Source: a virus. Taken from it: 64,000 nt of DNA. Made by a program: the position numbers and the translations under genes. The DNA lies in the IMG/VR virus record IMGVR_UViG_3300043803_002473, positions 57,471 to 121,470 of that record; one strand, 5' to 3'. The notes under the pieces are model-generated. The model searched no databases. It saw only the letters and a list, made by a program, of their open reading frames with translations, and had not been told where the DNA came from. Shown here piece by piece: positions 20,455 to 28,111 of this stretch (the stretch's first letter is position 1; each line of letters opens with the position of its first letter).

Positions 20455-22187
20455 CTGACGGTTTGTCGGTCTATTAATTGAAAATACTTTCTTAATAGAC
20501 CTATTCTTAAATAGCAATATACTTTTTTTAAAATTTATTTTACTGGTTAATTTTTAATAATTTTTAGCTGGCAGCTATTGTTGCGCTCGGGTTATATATA
20601 ACAAAGATCTATTATATATACGCTCAACGGGAATGACTCCCACCACATAAAGGAACAACTTACCTGGTTTAGTTGTATGGCGATAATCTGAAATGGTCCG
20701 CAGCTATTTCAGCAAACCGCTCGCTAGATAGTCGATGTGCGCAAATTGACTATATTAGAACGTGGCGCAACACCCATTGACTTTTAGTGTGTATTTATAT
20801 ATACTAATAATCTGGCCGTGTGCGGCCATAAGATAACCCCAGTAATGGGGACAAAGTGAACTCTCATCACCGTGAGAGTTTGCGGGGATCTTCGATCCCT
20901 CTGAGCACACAAGGAGGTAATCATCTTTTCTGCCTGTTGAGGGTTAGAAAAGTTGCTCGTCGGTTGAGACCCGATGGGTGAGTGCGAAAGTACAATAAGG
21001 AAACCTTTAGCTGATATGCGAGCAACTGGACTGGTAATCCAGCAATCGCGTTTAGCAGCCTAGAAGTTGTCGCTAGAGCAATCTAGAGGCAACTACGAAA
21101 CAGTGACGACCAGTCACAGGACTAGTAGCGCATCGATTCCCTCAAAAGGGGAGTTGGCGGAACCCGCAAGCACTAGTTCGGAAATCTCGGGTGAACATGA
21201 CTTGTCTCGAAAGAGACTCATTAACCAAAAAGGAAAGCCTTGCGGCTTCTGCAGTGAAAGATGACTTCGTCCCAAGTTACGCTTGGGGTTTGCTGGCTCC
21301 CTAAGGCCAGTATGATAGAGGTTAGGATAATCTTTGGATACCGTTGCTGGTATTGGAGGGTGCGTAGCCTTCACAGAGAGGAACTAGCGAACAACTGTGG
21401 TTGAAACCCTGACTCAGGGAAATTGAGTCGTCATTGCTGGGTACGTTGCAAAACAACGTGGATAAAACGGAGAATCAATATACTCCGTCAGAGACCAGTA
21501 CTTATAGCTGTAATCTCAAGCTATATAATTTTCTCGACTTGGCGAGTATAAATAGGATGTAAGCCAAGAGCGTTGCAGGTATGAGTATCTGCAGAATTCG
21601 GAGCGGTAGACCTTCTAGAGGTTACGGCTCCCTGGCCCAGACTTGAGTCACTTCAGGTCAAAAGTGTACTGAGGCACGTGAGTGAACCATACAACAGGTA
21701 CATTGCCAGAACAAAAACGGGGGTGCTTCTTAATTTGTTGCCCGTATACTTTCAGGGAGGTGTGGAGATCAAAATCATTGATTACTCTTGTACGGAAAAA
21801 TCTCGTACACCTCCCAAACTTTTGTAGGATATGCTGAGGGTTCTGGAGGATATGGTGGGGATCATGGGCTCCAGCACGATAGGTTGCTGCCAGTCGTGGC
21901 ATCGGTAAGCATATATAATTGAGAGTGATGCACTCACCTACAACTTACTTTGAATGCGTGACGAAAGTCTCGTTACGAATAGTGCTAAAAAATAACTCGC
22001 CCATAACTATACACCGACAGGATTAGGCGAAAGTCGGGGAAGCAATAATCCACGTTAGCATACGCATTCAAAAATTTGTTTTGGCTTACTGAGCTGCTGT
22101 GGTGAGCTCGGCAAGGAACCTACAAAGTTTCACAACAGTGAGTGCCACAGCACTTGTGAAACTAGGAACCAGCCAAAACAAATTTTT
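20455..22187 (+). ncRNA. Very large structured non-coding RNA (candidate)
   Basis: About 1.7 kb without a credible gene but dense in perfect helices. Examples: TGTTGCGC 20579-20586 with 20765-20772. A multibranch loop closed by GTGTGC 20818-20823/20905-20910, holding hairpins at 20859-20880 and 20885-20899. AGTTGCTCG 20951-20959/21019-21027. GAAA- or GCAA-capped hairpins near 20982, 21073 and 21204. Further stems: 21271-21287, 21467-21488, 21503-21525, GGGAGGTGT 21755-21763/21807-21815, nested 21822-21835/21908-21943, and 21949-21959/22062-22072. A 17-bp helix 22070-22086/22171-22187 closes the end. The architecture resembles ornate phage RNAs such as GOLLD or ROOL but is much longer, and I cannot match it to either. 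The exact ends, and whether it is one or several RNAs, are inferred. Confidence 0.72.
22070..22187 (+). other. Pseudoknot domain clamped by a 17-bp helix
   Basis: A perfect 17-bp stem (22070-22086 with 22171-22187) encloses two crossing helices. TGCTGTGG (22095-22102) pairs with CCACAGCA (22145-22152). AGTTTCACAA (22126-22135), lying inside that helix, pairs with TTGTGAAACT (22154-22163) outside it. This is an H-type pseudoknot with 8 and 10 bp. A competing small hairpin GAGCT/AGCTC at 22091-22109 is possible, suggesting a switch. Confidence 0.65.
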
Positions 22188-22194
22188 AGCTATT
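22183..22194 (+). repeat. 12-nt direct repeat TTTTTAGCTATT, copy 1
   Basis: This 12-mer follows the 17-bp closing helix. An identical copy lies at 22599-22610 at the end of the next structured domain, and a partial copy (TTTTTAGCT) at 20561-20569. The recurrence at domain boundaries suggests a shared 3'-end, processing or termination signal, or a trace of duplication. Confidence 0.55.
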
Positions 22195-22603
22195 TGAGGT
22201 TAGCCTCATAAGGTGCACGATGGCCGACTACCATCTAGTGAGATCCTACTCATGATTGAAGCCAGGTCGTTCTGGTAAAATGGGGCTGGTTACCGCAACC
22301 CGCTGACGGTCAGCGAGAGTCAGAAAGTTTAACTTTCTTCAGGCGAGGCGCGTTTATGTATCTAGGACAGGCAAGATCAGTCGTGTCTGCATGATGGTAC
22401 TGCGTCGTAGACCTTGAGACACGACAGCCGCAAGTTTCGAACGGGTAGCCTCCTCCGTTAATGGGTGACTAGGGAACATGTGCGGCGGCGCATAGGACTC
22501 CAAAAGTAGAATCAATAAACCCGCCAAAAATTTTTGTGGTATCTAATACATACACACATACCACTGACCCAGCAGTGAAGCGACACAATCTGGGCACTTT
22601 TTT
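22195..22603 (+). ncRNA. Second structured RNA domain (candidate)
   Basis: About 410 nt, bounded on both sides by TTTTTAGCTATT repeats. Helices include GAGG/CCTC at 22196-22207, GATGG/CCATC near 22219-22235, CGCTGA/TCAGCG near 22301-22315, GAAAG/CTTTC near 22323-22337, a 9-bp stem GTCGTGTCT 22380-22388/22417-22425 and GTGGTAT 22536-22542/22558-22564. It may be the 3' part of the same transcript as the preceding domain or a separate RNA. No open reading frame or known RNA signature was recognised. Confidence 0.6.
22568..22603 (+). terminator. Candidate terminator of the large RNA region
   Basis: CCCAG (22568-22572) can pair with CTGGG (22590-22594), followed by CAC and six Ts. The stem is short and the loop long, so termination strength is uncertain. 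It lies 15 nt before the next gene, where an RNA end is expected. Confidence 0.4.
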
Positions 22604-22610
22604 AGCTATT
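22599..22610 (+). repeat. 12-nt direct repeat TTTTTAGCTATT, copy 2
   Basis: Exact copy of the element at 22183-22194, overlapping the T-run of the candidate terminator and ending 7 nt before the next ATG. Confidence 0.55.
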
Positions 22611-22617
22611 AAACATT

Positions 22618-22938
22618 ATGGACAACACAATATTCAATTATGGCGGAATTCCTGTAGTCATTGACGTTTCATATGACTACGAGGAAGATTGTACAAAAGC
22701 CTGGCACGATTTGAATCATGCCGAAACAGGCGAAAATATCACAACTATCGATTGGTCACCTTATTCTATTCCTTCTAATGAGGAAGTTGAGTTATGGTTG
22801 GGATTAGGTGCCCCAGGGGGAGTTTATCGACAAGGAGAGCACTACGAGTCTCACCACAACTTCAATTCCGAAGTACTCCAACTCGTTATAGAGGAAGAGG
22901 CTACCGGTAAAGAACCTACCTATATAATTAAAAGATAG
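22618..22938 (+). CDS. Hypothetical protein
   Basis: A 106-residue acidic protein rich in Glu, Tyr, Trp and His, with a Gly-rich segment (WLGLGAPGGVYRQGEHYE) near its middle. It is the first gene after the large RNA region. No family recognised. The ATG follows AAACATT, with no Shine-Dalgarno. Confidence 0.55.
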   Translation: MDNTIFNYGGIPVVIDVSYDYEEDCTKAWHDLNHAETGENITTIDWSPYSIPSNEEVELWLGLGAPGGVYRQGEHYESHHNFNSEVLQLVIEEEATGKEPTYIIKR

Positions 22939-22973
22939 ATCGTGTTGACAAACAACCGACACAACTATATGTT

Positions 22974-23066
22974 TTAGATACTTGGGGTAACCACTAACCC
23001 TCTGGTAATAGGTATTGCAAAGAAAATGGAAAGTTTCTGTGAGTAAATCCTGCCCCAAGTATCTAA
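22974..23066 (+). ncRNA. Small structured RNA closed by a perfect 14-bp stem (candidate)
   Basis: TTAGATACTTGGGG (22974-22987) is the perfect reverse complement of CCCCAAGTATCTAA (23053-23066). The 65-nt interior has further pairing potential, for example ACC/GGT around 22990-23006. The element fills the 131-bp gap between two small genes and ends 3 nt before the next ATG. It could be a small RNA processed from the transcript or a cis-regulator that occludes the start of the 62-residue protein. It is not recognised as a known riboswitch. Confidence 0.55.
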
Positions 23067-23069
23067 TTT

Positions 23070-23258
23070 ATGTATACAGTAGAATTAAAGTTTAAAGGAG
23101 TGGATTATAAAATAGGCATAATCATGACTTCTTGGGATAGTTTTAACTTAGAGCTTAGAACACGAGAACCTCTTTCAGGAGACGATTTCCAAGGATTAAG
23201 GAACTACCTCGAAGAGGAAGGTTATATAGATATGGCCAGAGAACACAAATTTAGTTAA
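23070..23258 (+). CDS. Small hypothetical protein
   Basis: A 62-residue protein with an N-terminal beta-hairpin pattern (VELKFKGVDYKIGI) and an acidic helical C-terminus. The start is immediately downstream of a 14-bp RNA stem, so translation may be structure-controlled. No family recognised. Confidence 0.5.
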   Translation: MYTVELKFKGVDYKIGIIMTSWDSFNLELRTREPLSGDDFQGLRNYLEEEGYIDMAREHKFS

Positions 23259-23263
23259 ATATT

Positions 23264-23509
23264 ATGAATGTTAAAGTAGATTTTGAGTCAATGACTCTTA
23301 AAATTATGGATTGTGATCCGCTTGAAGGTAATATTCTAGAAATGACTGACGGTAAATTGATAGAAATGGTTCTAGTCGATTCATCCACAGAAGAAGACCA
23401 TATTAAAGATTACGAAGAGGCAGAAAAACTTATGGAAGAAGCTATTAAATCTGGAAAAAACTCAGACATTAGCGAATTGTTAGCTATGGCTAAAAAGGAA
23501 AATATATGA
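23264..23509 (+). CDS. Small acidic hypothetical protein
   Basis: An 81-residue, strongly acidic protein (many Glu/Asp, few basic residues). The C-terminal 40 residues are predicted helical. Acidic small phage proteins are often host-takeover or DNA-mimic factors, but nothing here proves that. The stop overlaps the next start (ATGA). Confidence 0.5.
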   Translation: MNVKVDFESMTLKIMDCDPLEGNILEMTDGKLIEMVLVDSSTEEDHIKDYEEAEKLMEEAIKSGKNSDISELLAMAKKENI

Positions 23510-23796
23510 GCACAATTACAGAAAAACATTACACAGTTAAGGGAGAGCATCCCTCCGATAGAATTTATAAAGATAAAGAATATATCAACAGACTACAGAA
23601 ACACATAGATAAAGTTTTTGATAAACTGGCAAGGCACCTAGACCTGAATGAAAAAGGTACACAATGGTTATTTGATTATGTTTTTAATGAAGATCACTCA
23701 AAAGATTTCGAAGAATATATAGACATCTATAATTTAAACTACTCAGATTTAGTTAATGAGGAAGATATCAAATATCCCCCAGAAGGGCATATTTAA
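23506..23796 (+). CDS. Small hypothetical protein
   Basis: A 96-residue helical protein with many charged and aromatic residues (HIDKVFDKLARHLDLNEKGT), overlapping the upstream gene by 4 nt. No family recognised. It is part of a run of small accessory genes. Confidence 0.5.
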   Translation: MSTITEKHYTVKGEHPSDRIYKDKEYINRLQKHIDKVFDKLARHLDLNEKGTQWLFDYVFNEDHSKDFEEYIDIYNLNYSDLVNEEDIKYPPEGHI

Positions 23797-23800
23797 AACT

Positions 23801-24013
23801 ATGAGCAATAAAATTAAAAAGTGTTGGATTGTTGAAGCGGACGATTATCACGCTTTTAAAGAATACAGCTATGCTTATGGTATGGCTGGGTTAAATACGG
23901 ATTATAAAGAAGTAGGTTGCAATGGATCTTATCATGCTGTTTTTTGGTTAGGTAAAAAGACCAAAGAAGTAGATACGATGATACGTAATCTAGAGATAAA
24001 ACTTACATGGTAG
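23801..24013 (+). CDS. Small hypothetical protein
   Basis: A 70-residue protein starting MSNKIKKCWIVEADDYHAF. The frame is open 15 codons further upstream, but that start would lie inside the previous gene. The ATG 4 nt after the previous stop is preferred. Mixed alpha/beta, with two cysteines. The function is unknown. Confidence 0.5.
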   Translation: MSNKIKKCWIVEADDYHAFKEYSYAYGMAGLNTDYKEVGCNGSYHAVFWLGKKTKEVDTMIRNLEIKLTW

Positions 24014-24393
24014 CAATCGACATTAAAAGAGAATCGGTTGTGAAGATGATCACAAAGTACAGTGTTGAAGTCGAAAAAAACGACCTCAAAACCAGACTTA
24101 TAAAAAACTTTATTGATGTGATCAATGACTATGTCGATGCGGACCTAGAAGACCTCAGGTTACAAGTAGACAGCTTTTCAGAATGTCTTGAAAATGTCAG
24201 TAAGGGAGACTGGGAAAAACTTTTTTCCACAGGCTACACACCTATGCTGCTCGACAGGGAGACTATGAATGCTGTTGAACGCTTTTTTTATGACAAGAAA
24301 AACAAAGAACACTGTACCTCTACTGAACTTGAAATCGTTGTCGTTGACGATGATTGGAAACATTACATAAGAGAAGTACATATAGATTATTAA
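24007..24393 (+). CDS. Hypothetical protein
   Basis: A 128-residue acidic, mostly helical protein overlapping the upstream gene by 7 nt. An internal ATG at residue 14 (MITKYSVEVEKN) is a possible alternative start. No motif or family recognised. Confidence 0.5.
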   Translation: MVAIDIKRESVVKMITKYSVEVEKNDLKTRLIKNFIDVINDYVDADLEDLRLQVDSFSECLENVSKGDWEKLFSTGYTPMLLDRETMNAVERFFYDKKNKEHCTSTELEIVVVDDDWKHYIREVHIDY

Positions 24394-24394
24394 T

Positions 24395-24883
24395 ATGAAC
24401 AAAGAATCAGAACTTATATTGTTAGAGAAGTATCCAAAGATCCTAAGAGACTACGGTGGGGACATGAAGCAAACCTGTATGGCTTGGGGAATGGAATGTG
24501 GGGACGGTTGGTATAAACTGTTGGATGAAGGCATGGAAAAAATACAGTATTTCTGCGACCTCTGTCCATCAGGTATACAATTAGTAGCCGACCAAATTAA
24601 AGAAAAATACGGAACATTGCGGTTTTACTATCATCTAGAAAATGCCGAGAACAAAGTCGAATCTTCTATATTGGATGGCATAGTTTCTCAAATGGAAAGT
24701 CAGTCTTCTATTACTTGTGAAATTACAGGAAACCACGGCACCTTGTGTGCCCGAGGTGGATGGCTTTCGACGCGATGCCATGAAGAAGCCAGAAAGTCTG
24801 GCTATATGGCTACCAATGAAGGAGTGGAAGAATACTGGAAAGATTTAGATAAAAAGGCGGAAAAAATTTCTAGCGCAAGCTAG
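24395..24883 (+). CDS. Conserved phage hypothetical protein with a Cys-containing C-terminus
   Basis: A 162-residue protein. The segment CGDGWYKLLDEGMEKIQ followed by VADQIKEKYGTLRFYYH matches a common phage family of unknown function with the pattern G-D-G-W-x-x-L-I and Q-V-K-E-K-F-G-x-L-R-F-Y. A C-terminal Cys/Gly-Trp part (TCEITGNHGTLCARGGW, then C) may bind zinc. A GCAA-capped hairpin (24870-24883) spans its stop codon. Confidence 0.58.
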   Translation: MNKESELILLEKYPKILRDYGGDMKQTCMAWGMECGDGWYKLLDEGMEKIQYFCDLCPSGIQLVADQIKEKYGTLRFYYHLENAENKVESSILDGIVSQMESQSSITCEITGNHGTLCARGGWLSTRCHEEARKSGYMATNEGVEEYWKDLDKKAEKISSAS

Positions 24884-25000
24884 TACGTGAGGGACACGCT
24901 ACACCCCTGTAGTCCCGCAGCAGACGAATTGTGAGGCAATAATCCTCGGCTGTAAATCTTCTTTTGTGACTAGTGCGTAGAGAGAGTCTACGACGAGCCT
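24884..25000 (+). ncRNA. Structured intergenic RNA (candidate)
   Basis: The 199-bp gap before the next gene holds several hairpins: CTACA/TGTAG (24899-24912) nested near GGGA/TCCC (24891-24916), GAGG/CCTC inside CAGC/GCTG (about 24918-24952), and CGTAGA 24976-24981 with TCTACG 24987-24992. The last ~80 nt before the next gene are AT-rich and mostly unstructured. It is GC-richer than the flanking genes, like the large RNA region. Its boundaries and identity are unknown. Confidence 0.42.
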
Positions 25001-25082
25001 AAACCTTAATTAAAAAAGTTAAAGTTGGTTTGTTTGCTACGGCTATATAAACACACATTAGAAGTACCTACACAAAAATATT

Positions 25083-25475
25083 ATGGGACTAGACATGTTT
25101 GCATATAGTGTGTCTCCTGAAGACGCACTCACACCATTTAAAATCAAAAAAGAGGCTAACCGTGAAGAAATCCACTATTGGAGAAAGCATCACGACCTGC
25201 ATGGTTGGATGGAGAACCTTTGGAAAGATAAATTAAGTTTTTCTAAAAATCTACCTAAAAAGCAGTTTAATTGTCAGCCGATAGCTTTGAGCTTAACTGA
25301 CCTGGAAGAGTTGGAAAAGGCTTTGTATGAGGGCGACTTACCAGAGACCACAGGATTTTTCTTCGGGAATAATCCTCCAGATGAAGAAACTAGAAAAGAC
25401 GACATGGAGTTTATACGAAAAGCGCGTGAAGAAATTGAGAAGGGTAGAGTTGTTTATTACGACTCTTGGTGGTAG
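25083..25475 (+). CDS. Conserved phage protein of the MGLDM...YYDSWW family
   Basis: A 130-residue protein beginning MGLDMFAYSV and ending VVYYDSWW, with a YWRKHHDLHGWME block and a TTGFFFG block. These are hallmarks of a family found in many phages, sometimes misannotated as a kinase. Its function is not established. It starts after a 199-bp structured gap. Confidence 0.62.
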   Translation: MGLDMFAYSVSPEDALTPFKIKKEANREEIHYWRKHHDLHGWMENLWKDKLSFSKNLPKKQFNCQPIALSLTDLEELEKALYEGDLPETTGFFFGNNPPDEETRKDDMEFIRKAREEIEKGRVVYYDSWW

Positions 25476-25481
25476 AAAATT

Positions 25482-25706
25482 ATGAATCCGTTACAAATAT
25501 TAAGCAAAGAAGAACGTGTAGCACTTTTTTATGAGAGTCTACAGTTAGTTAGTAATGATGAAGATATTAACGATTTAATATCTGGTGAAAAGATAACCAG
25601 TATTTTGGAAGGACTGGAAAACAAGAAATTAGTTCCTCCTGACTTGGGCGGTTGCTGGAAATTAACCTCTAGAGCCTGCAAAAAACTATCTGTTTTTTAT
25701 AGCTAG
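25482..25706 (+). CDS. Small hypothetical protein
   Basis: A 74-residue helical protein, 6 nt after the preceding gene. The pattern of an acidic helix followed by LVPPDLGG and a basic C-terminus might be a winged-helix fragment. No family recognised. It converges with the minus-strand gene downstream. Confidence 0.48.
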   Translation: MNPLQILSKEERVALFYESLQLVSNDEDINDLISGEKITSILEGLENKKLVPPDLGGCWKLTSRACKKLSVFYS

Positions 25707-25713
25707 ATAGGTT

Positions 25714-27015
25714 TCAGGAGCCTACCTCTTTATCGGGGGTAGGCTCCTCAGGAACTACTTGTACTTTATACGAGGTGAGCTGGATCATGCTTAGGAGCTG
25801 CTTCACATATTTTTCATTGATAAAAGGTATACCTATACCTAACTTCAAAAATTGTGTTCTTACTCCCTTAGCAAATAAATAAGAGCTGGTAAAATATTTA
25901 TCATTCATTTCAAATGGAATGAACGATTCATTGTGGTGTATAAATCCACACCAAAAGAAGTCATCGCCACGCTTACGTATCTCTTTTATGTCTAGGGCAA
26001 AATTAGTGAGTTGTTCTTCTTCACGAGCTTTGATAAGAAAGTAGGAAGTTCCTCTACGAACAAAAGTTTTATTGTGAACAGTAAACTGTTGTTCTTTGGC
26101 TTCTATCCAATACGACATTAACTTTTTATCTGTTCTTTTTTCTAGCTCTTGTATTTGTTGGTGGGTAAGACTGGCTACATGATGCTCTACACTGGCATTT
26201 CCCTCCATACCGATAAGTCTATCTACAGGATCATCTTGAAACTTACTTCTTTTTACTTCGCTCCATATCTGAATAAGCTGATTCGTGTCAACACCTTCAG
26301 ATAACTTGACAGCGTTTTCCAGCCAAAAGTCAGCTTTGTAATTCCAGGTAAAGGCGGGTTTAATTTTTAGCTCATTGAAGTCTCTAGCTACTTCGGTATC
26401 GATTTTTCCATACCAACCCATTTCACCGTTTACGTAAATTTTTTCTCGCTCATTAGGTGCCTGGAATTTAGCTAATTCAAGTGAACAGATATGTTTAGGT
26501 GTGCAAAATGTAGGTATAACTAATACTTTTTTATATTTATGTTTTGCTCCTAGGTTTAGTTTAGGAAAAGCTTTCACGACATTTTCCGTTAGATAACCTA
26601 TTTCATTTTCTAGGAATCCCGGCATTCCAGCAGCCATTAAGATATCTTTAAAATACATTACTTTTTCTCCATGTCTTGCACGATGTTTAGCTACTTCTTG
26701 TTTTGACAGGACCCACGCACTTTGATATTGCATGTGTAAATACTGATTTTTAAATAACGATTTTTCGGCATAGTCAGACCTGGGGAGATTAAAGTCTAGA
26801 CAATCGTCGAATTCGTTGAGAATTTTTGAATACAGAGTTTTCCATTCCTCGGTTTCAAAAAAATCAAAAATGTTTCCTATGAAATTGCCTTTTTTAGCTT
26901 TGGCATACCACCCAAAAATCGGCATTCTTACGAAATTAAAATCATTTACTTTTAACCCCAGTTTTGATACTACTTTAGGAAGGTTAACTTTTGAATTGAA
27001 GTCGTTTATATTCAT
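25714..27015 (-). CDS. Hypothetical protein on the minus strand
   Basis: A 433-residue soluble protein, one of only two minus-strand genes in the window. A middle segment (about residues 140-210: GYLTENVVKAF, then KKVLVIPTFCTPKHICSLEL) is loosely reminiscent of the TOPRIM-adjacent region of phage primases, but the catalytic acidic motifs are not evident, so no function is called. It is divergent from the gene starting at 27041 with only 25 bp between the two starts. Confidence 0.6.
   Translation of the reverse strand: MNINDFNSKVNLPKVVSKLGLKVNDFNFVRMPIFGWYAKAKKGNFIGNIFDFFETEEWKTLYSKILNEFDDCLDFNLPRSDYAEKSLFKNQYLHMQYQSAWVLSKQEVAKHRARHGEKVMYFKDILMAAGMPGFLENEIGYLTENVVKAFPKLNLGAKHKYKKVLVIPTFCTPKHICSLELAKFQAPNEREKIYVNGEMGWYGKIDTEVARDFNELKIKPAFTWNYKADFWLENAVKLSEGVDTNQLIQIWSEVKRSKFQDDPVDRLIGMEGNASVEHHVASLTHQQIQELEKRTDKKLMSYWIEAKEQQFTVHNKTFVRRGTSYFLIKAREEEQLTNFALDIKEIRKRGDDFFWCGFIHHNESFIPFEMNDKYFTSSYLFAKGVRTQFLKLGIGIPFINEKYVKQLLSMIQLTSYKVQVVPEEPTPDKEVGS
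25716..25748. terminator. Hairpin between convergent genes
   Basis: AGGAGCCTACC (25716-25726) pairs perfectly with GGTAGGCTCCT (25738-25748) around an 11-nt loop. It lies just after the plus-strand stop and inside the last codons of the convergent minus-strand gene. No T-run follows on either strand. A bidirectional RNA 3'-end structure is likely. Confidence 0.45.
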
Positions 27016-27040
27016 GGTTAAAATTAGACAAAATACTATT

Positions 27041-28084
27041 ATGAATTCATTTGATCAATCTACAGATTACTCTAAAAAAGAACTTTATACTCTACTACGT
27101 GACGCAGATTTACCAGAGTATGTAAAAACTGCGGAAGTTGATGATTACGATCAACTTGCGAGTTTGCCAAAACAAGCTTTTGCTGACAGCAATCGTAAAA
27201 TTTACCCAATAAATGATCCATCCCGTGTTTATATTTCTAATGCTTATTTCACCAGCAAAAAAGCAGATATACAGAAAATATACGGAGATAAGTACGCCAG
27301 TCAAATAGAAAATCGTATTAAAGAAGCTGCCGAGATATTTGGAATCGCTGAAGATTTAGAAGCTTATTCACAATCTCACGAGAAAAAAGCTTCCGAAGAT
27401 TATGAGCAGCAATATTTAGGTGAGTTTGTTGTGGCGGGAAGTGATGTAAATCTCTATCCAGTTAAAACAGCTCAAGACGTTATTGACAATGCTGAGCACT
27501 TTGTAAAAAATATAAATAATTATCCTTTTGATTGGAGAGCTAAGATAGCTGGCGAGATAGTTAAAATTGCCGGTCAAAAGGGTGTAGATGAGCTTCCTGA
27601 TCTCGTATTGAAATACGCAGGTTATTTCTACCCAGATTTTGAAAATCTCGAAACCGAGGTCTGGCGTCGTAGCACTAAGCTCAAAAAAGAAGCAAGTGTG
27701 GATGCCTATAACAAATTAAAAGAAGACGTTAAAAATATTTCTTCCGTTGATGAAGTGATGAAGTTGGCTGAAACACTCTATCTCATTGAGAATATGGAGG
27801 GACTCTATGATAACGTTAAAGTTGCAGGTGTTTTGGGTGACCCTGTGGATAAAATTTTTACAAAGAGTATTGAGAAGGTCGCCGAAGACCTGAGCTTCAT
27901 CGAAGCCCATGGAGATAAATATGCTGTGGAAGATCTACAAAAAGTCAGCAAGGACAAATACCAAGAAGCTTTTGGATTTGATCTTGATCCTGCCGACTTA
28001 GAGAAGTTTGCTGACGTATTTCCTACAATGCCACGTTCAGACATTAAGCTGTTCGAGGAACTTGCAGGAGTTAAACCCATCTAA
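27041..28084 (+). CDS. Hypothetical phage protein, possibly virion-associated
   Basis: A 347-residue protein starting MNSFDQSTDYSKKEL. The frame extends upstream into the divergent gene, so this ATG is chosen. A central part (ADSNRKIYPINDPSRVYIS, then an AEIFGI helix) resembles a phage family with a Y-P-x-x-x-x-A-x-x-Y/W-x-S-A-x-Y-F pattern. I recall no firm function. Charged helices dominate the rest. It is transcribed alone and followed by a strong terminator, which suggests independent, possibly high, expression. Confidence 0.58.
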   Translation: MNSFDQSTDYSKKELYTLLRDADLPEYVKTAEVDDYDQLASLPKQAFADSNRKIYPINDPSRVYISNAYFTSKKADIQKIYGDKYASQIENRIKEAAEIFGIAEDLEAYSQSHEKKASEDYEQQYLGEFVVAGSDVNLYPVKTAQDVIDNAEHFVKNINNYPFDWRAKIAGEIVKIAGQKGVDELPDLVLKYAGYFYPDFENLETEVWRRSTKLKKEASVDAYNKLKEDVKNISSVDEVMKLAETLYLIENMEGLYDNVKVAGVLGDPVDKIFTKSIEKVAEDLSFIEAHGDKYAVEDLQKVSKDKYQEAFGFDLDPADLEKFADVFPTMPRSDIKLFEELAGVKPI

Positions 28085-28111
28085 CCTTAACTAAAATTAA
28101 TTAAATCACAA

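Noticed and set aside
21067-21264. 65-codon ORF inside the large RNA region
   Set aside because: It overlaps several strong stem-loops (GCAA- and GAAA-capped hairpins), has unusual Ser/Glu-rich composition, no ribosome binding site, and a minus-strand frame overlaps it. The RNA structure explains the sequence better.
21648-21902. Minus-strand ORF inside the large RNA region
   Set aside because: Composition is unlike the phage's proteins and it lies across the perfect helices of the RNA. No neighbour context supports it.
20443-22603. Group I or II intron, tmRNA, RNase P RNA or rRNA fragment
   Set aside because: No group II domain V, no group I P7-like core, no tmRNA tRNA-like ends, no RNase P conserved loops and no interrupted host gene on the flanks were recognised.
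25714-27015. Calling the minus-strand 433-residue protein a primase
   Set aside because: Only a vague TOPRIM-adjacent resemblance was seen and the acidic catalytic motifs are absent. A clear primase exists at 43356-44282.
26816-27040. Upstream extension of the 347-residue protein
   Set aside because: The extension overlaps the coding region of the divergent minus-strand gene, and the ATG at 27041 follows a typical ACTATT leader.
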